Shown one piece after another: positions 62,317 to 64,000 of a DNA stretch of 64,000 nt (position 1 is the first letter of the stretch; every line of letters starts with the position of its first letter). A program made the position numbers and the translations under genes. The stretch is from positions 16,892,307 to 16,956,306 of the forward strand of contig NC_026661.2 in assembly GCF_000004075.3 (NCBI RefSeq). The letters are read 5' to 3'. The notes under the pieces were generated by a model. The model ran no database searches. It was not told the origin of the DNA and worked only from the letters and a program-made list of their open reading frames with translations. Source of the DNA: Cucumis sativus (taxonomy: Eukaryota > Streptophyta > Magnoliopsida > Cucurbitales > Cucurbitaceae).

Positions 62317-63420
62317 ACGTGTTGTACTTTTCCAAGTGCCTAACAAGCTTGATCCTTTGTCATTGAAAATCAAGTTGTTTAATCCTTTGTCATTGAAAAT
62401 CAAGTTGTTTCTGTCCAGCCAGATAACCCAAATGATTGTAGCCGTTATATTGAATCTGATGATGTCTTTTGTACTGTTGTATCTAAGGTTGCAGAGGGTA
62501 AGATATTGAGCTTTTATGTTTGTATCTTGCATAAACAAACCATTTGGCTTTCTTCCATAGCTCTTTTGTGCTTTTGGACAGTGAATGAAGATGTGATTCA
62601 TATCTTCATTAGCTGGTTTGCATGTGATACACCAATTTGAACTGAGACAGGAAGTTGGAAATCTTTTTTGAATAATATCCATTGTGTTCAGATGTTCATG
62701 AATAACGGTCCACAGAAAAAATTTGCATTCTTTTGAGATGTAAGAACTCTATAGATTTTTGAGTAGATGCGGTTGAATGTTAACATTGGAGAAGTTTGAT
62801 TCCTCAAACAAAGTTTGTTCACAGAAGCTATTGTAAACATACCATCTCTGCTTGGGATCTATTTCGGCATACTAGGGTCATTATTCAAAGTCAATCTTCC
62901 TCCTTTTGAAATTTGGTTGTATCTCCAACCATTTAGCTTCCGGTTAACTTTATTTATGGTTTCATCCCAAAAGGTTTTTGATTAAGGATTACCACCAAGA
63001 GGAGTGCCTAAATAATCCACGGAGAAGTACTGAATAGAGAGTTTCCCATAAATCTACCACTATCCTGGTTCTGTCAGTTGGGACATTTATTGGGCTAATT
63101 GTAGATTTTGTACAGTTTATGTTGAGCCTGGATGCAAGCGTTTTGTAGATTTTTGAGATAATAGTCATCATCCTCGATGAAAACCAATATGTCATCAACA
63201 AAAGAGCAAGTGATTGAAACTGCATTTGTTTTCAAAAAGGACCCCCTTCATGGAACCTCTCTTTTCCAAGTGATTGAGGAGTCTACTCAGTTAGTCCACT
63301 GCTAAAATGAAGATAAATGGTGATAATATATCACCTTGTCGGAACACTTCCGTTGGATTTGATTCTTCCATTGGGCTTGCCATTTATGATAATGAAGTAT
63401 TGAACGTTAGTGATGCATGC
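62317..63420 (-). mobile_element. Decayed LINE (L1-type non-LTR retrotransposon), reverse-transcriptase part
   Basis: Read on the minus strand, the order of domains is that of a plant LINE reverse transcriptase. FRQGDILSPFIFIL (motif around 63330-63341) comes first, then SFVDDILVF, the YxDD-type catalytic box (63191-63202). A C-terminal segment follows with SNWCITC and MNHIFIHCP, the zf-RVT zinc-binding domain, then IIWVIWLDRNNLIFNDK. Frameshifts and stops separate these parts, so the element is dead. The 5' part, endonuclease and poly(A) end are not visible. A 27-30-bp tandem duplication (about 62350-62410) repeats NNLIFNDKG. Confidence 0.85.
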
Positions 63421-63429
63421 TTTTATCCA

Positions 63430-63981
63430 AGACCTCCATTTTGTAGGATAATTTGATAATGATTTCCTGCGACGACTTACTTAAATTTCATAATAATTTC
63501 TTGCGACGACTTACTAAAGTTGCCACGACTTCATAATATCTCCTGGTGCGTACATGCACTTCGTCGCAAGATACAACCCCATATTTAAAGTTTCTTTCCA
63601 TTGTTGCATATGCAACACTAGCATTGTCAAGAGAGAAGGGGGATCTGTTGACGTTTTGTAAAAGTGGCGTTAGGAGAACCATAATTTCTTGTAACTAGAC
63701 TTCTGATGCCACTCGATAAGCATCAGACATTTCTTGTAATTCGTGATGACTTAAGACCCCGTCTCGAGTTGATCTCATCTCTCGACACATACATACACAA
63801 GGCATCAGGGGTACCCTTAATTTTCAAGCTTTCTTCTTAGTCGCTGACACATTAATATAATCGTCCGGAGATATCCTATCTCCTAGCTCTCTAGTTGTGC
63901 CCATCAGGAGATACTATCTCTCGACGCCTTGACTCCTAACGTTTAAAAATAGCGTCGAAAGATTCACAATTTCTTGTAGTG
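63430..63981. mobile_element. CACTA-like DNA transposon end with subterminal repeats
   Basis: The sequence AATTTCTTGTAGTG at 63968-63981 is, on the other strand, CACTACAAGAAATT, the canonical terminus of plant CACTA (CMC) elements. Inward of it TTTCTTG(C/T)-type words recur (63492, 63683, 63730), together with GACGACTTA and CTCGACGCC motifs, as expected of a subterminal region. The other terminus is not in the window, and no transposase is seen. The left limit is uncertain. Confidence 0.5.
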
Positions 63982-64000
63982 TTTGTAATGATTCAAACTG

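Overview
This is a stretch of plant nuclear DNA, almost certainly from a eudicot. It has split genes with GT-AG introns, an AT-rich background full of homopolymer and TA/AAT tracts, two AP2/ERF factors, an E+-type pentatricopeptide repeat (PPR) gene and a plant DOXC oxygenase. The protein and repeat styles made me think of Cucurbitaceae, but that is an impression and not a measurement. No rRNA, CRISPR or convincing intact tRNA was found.

Layout. About 0.66-4.69 kb (minus): EAF6, the small subunit of the NuA4 histone acetyltransferase complex, seven coding exons with an apparent one-base insertion in exon 4. 5.73-17.08 kb (minus): a complete 17-exon gene for the spliceosomal DEAH helicase PRP16/DEAH7 (1,298 aa predicted), whose introns carry several retroelement remnants. 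16.9-18.7 kb: a large inverted duplication of the PRP16 promoter, 5' UTR and first coding codons. The second copy points at a single-exon PPR gene (18.84-20.73 kb, plus). 20.7-27.1 kb: gene-poor, with a degenerate tandem array of roughly 150 bp units. 27.07-27.77 kb (minus): an ERF1-type AP2/ERF factor. 28-40.2 kb: gene-poor repeat DNA with a MULE transposase scrap, a long hairpin and a GATCG minisatellite. 40.26-40.71 kb (plus): a small ERF095/ERF098-type factor. 40.7-49.6 kb: gene-poor. 49.61-52.52 kb (plus): a two-exon organelle-targeted TPR protein. 56.09-58.92 kb (minus): a four-exon 2-oxoglutarate/Fe(II) dioxygenase. 62.1-64 kb: a duplicated last-exon fragment of that oxygenase joined to a decayed LINE, then a CACTA-like transposon end.

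How the parts relate. EAF6 and PRP16 are conserved nuclear housekeeping genes (chromatin acetylation and pre-mRNA splicing). The two ERFs belong to the same subgroup (IXc) and mirror the ERF1/ERF098/ERF095 neighbourhood known on Arabidopsis chromosome 3, so they probably form an old defence-related cluster stretched by about 12.5 kb of repeats. The PPR and TPR proteins both have organelle-like N-termini. The most interesting structure is the PRP16/PPR junction, where a promoter-containing segment seems to have been duplicated in inverted orientation to sit directly upstream of the PPR gene.

All exon coordinates were derived by hand from splice consensus, reading-frame phase and family recognition. 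Functional statements rest on recalled family knowledge, not on database searches.
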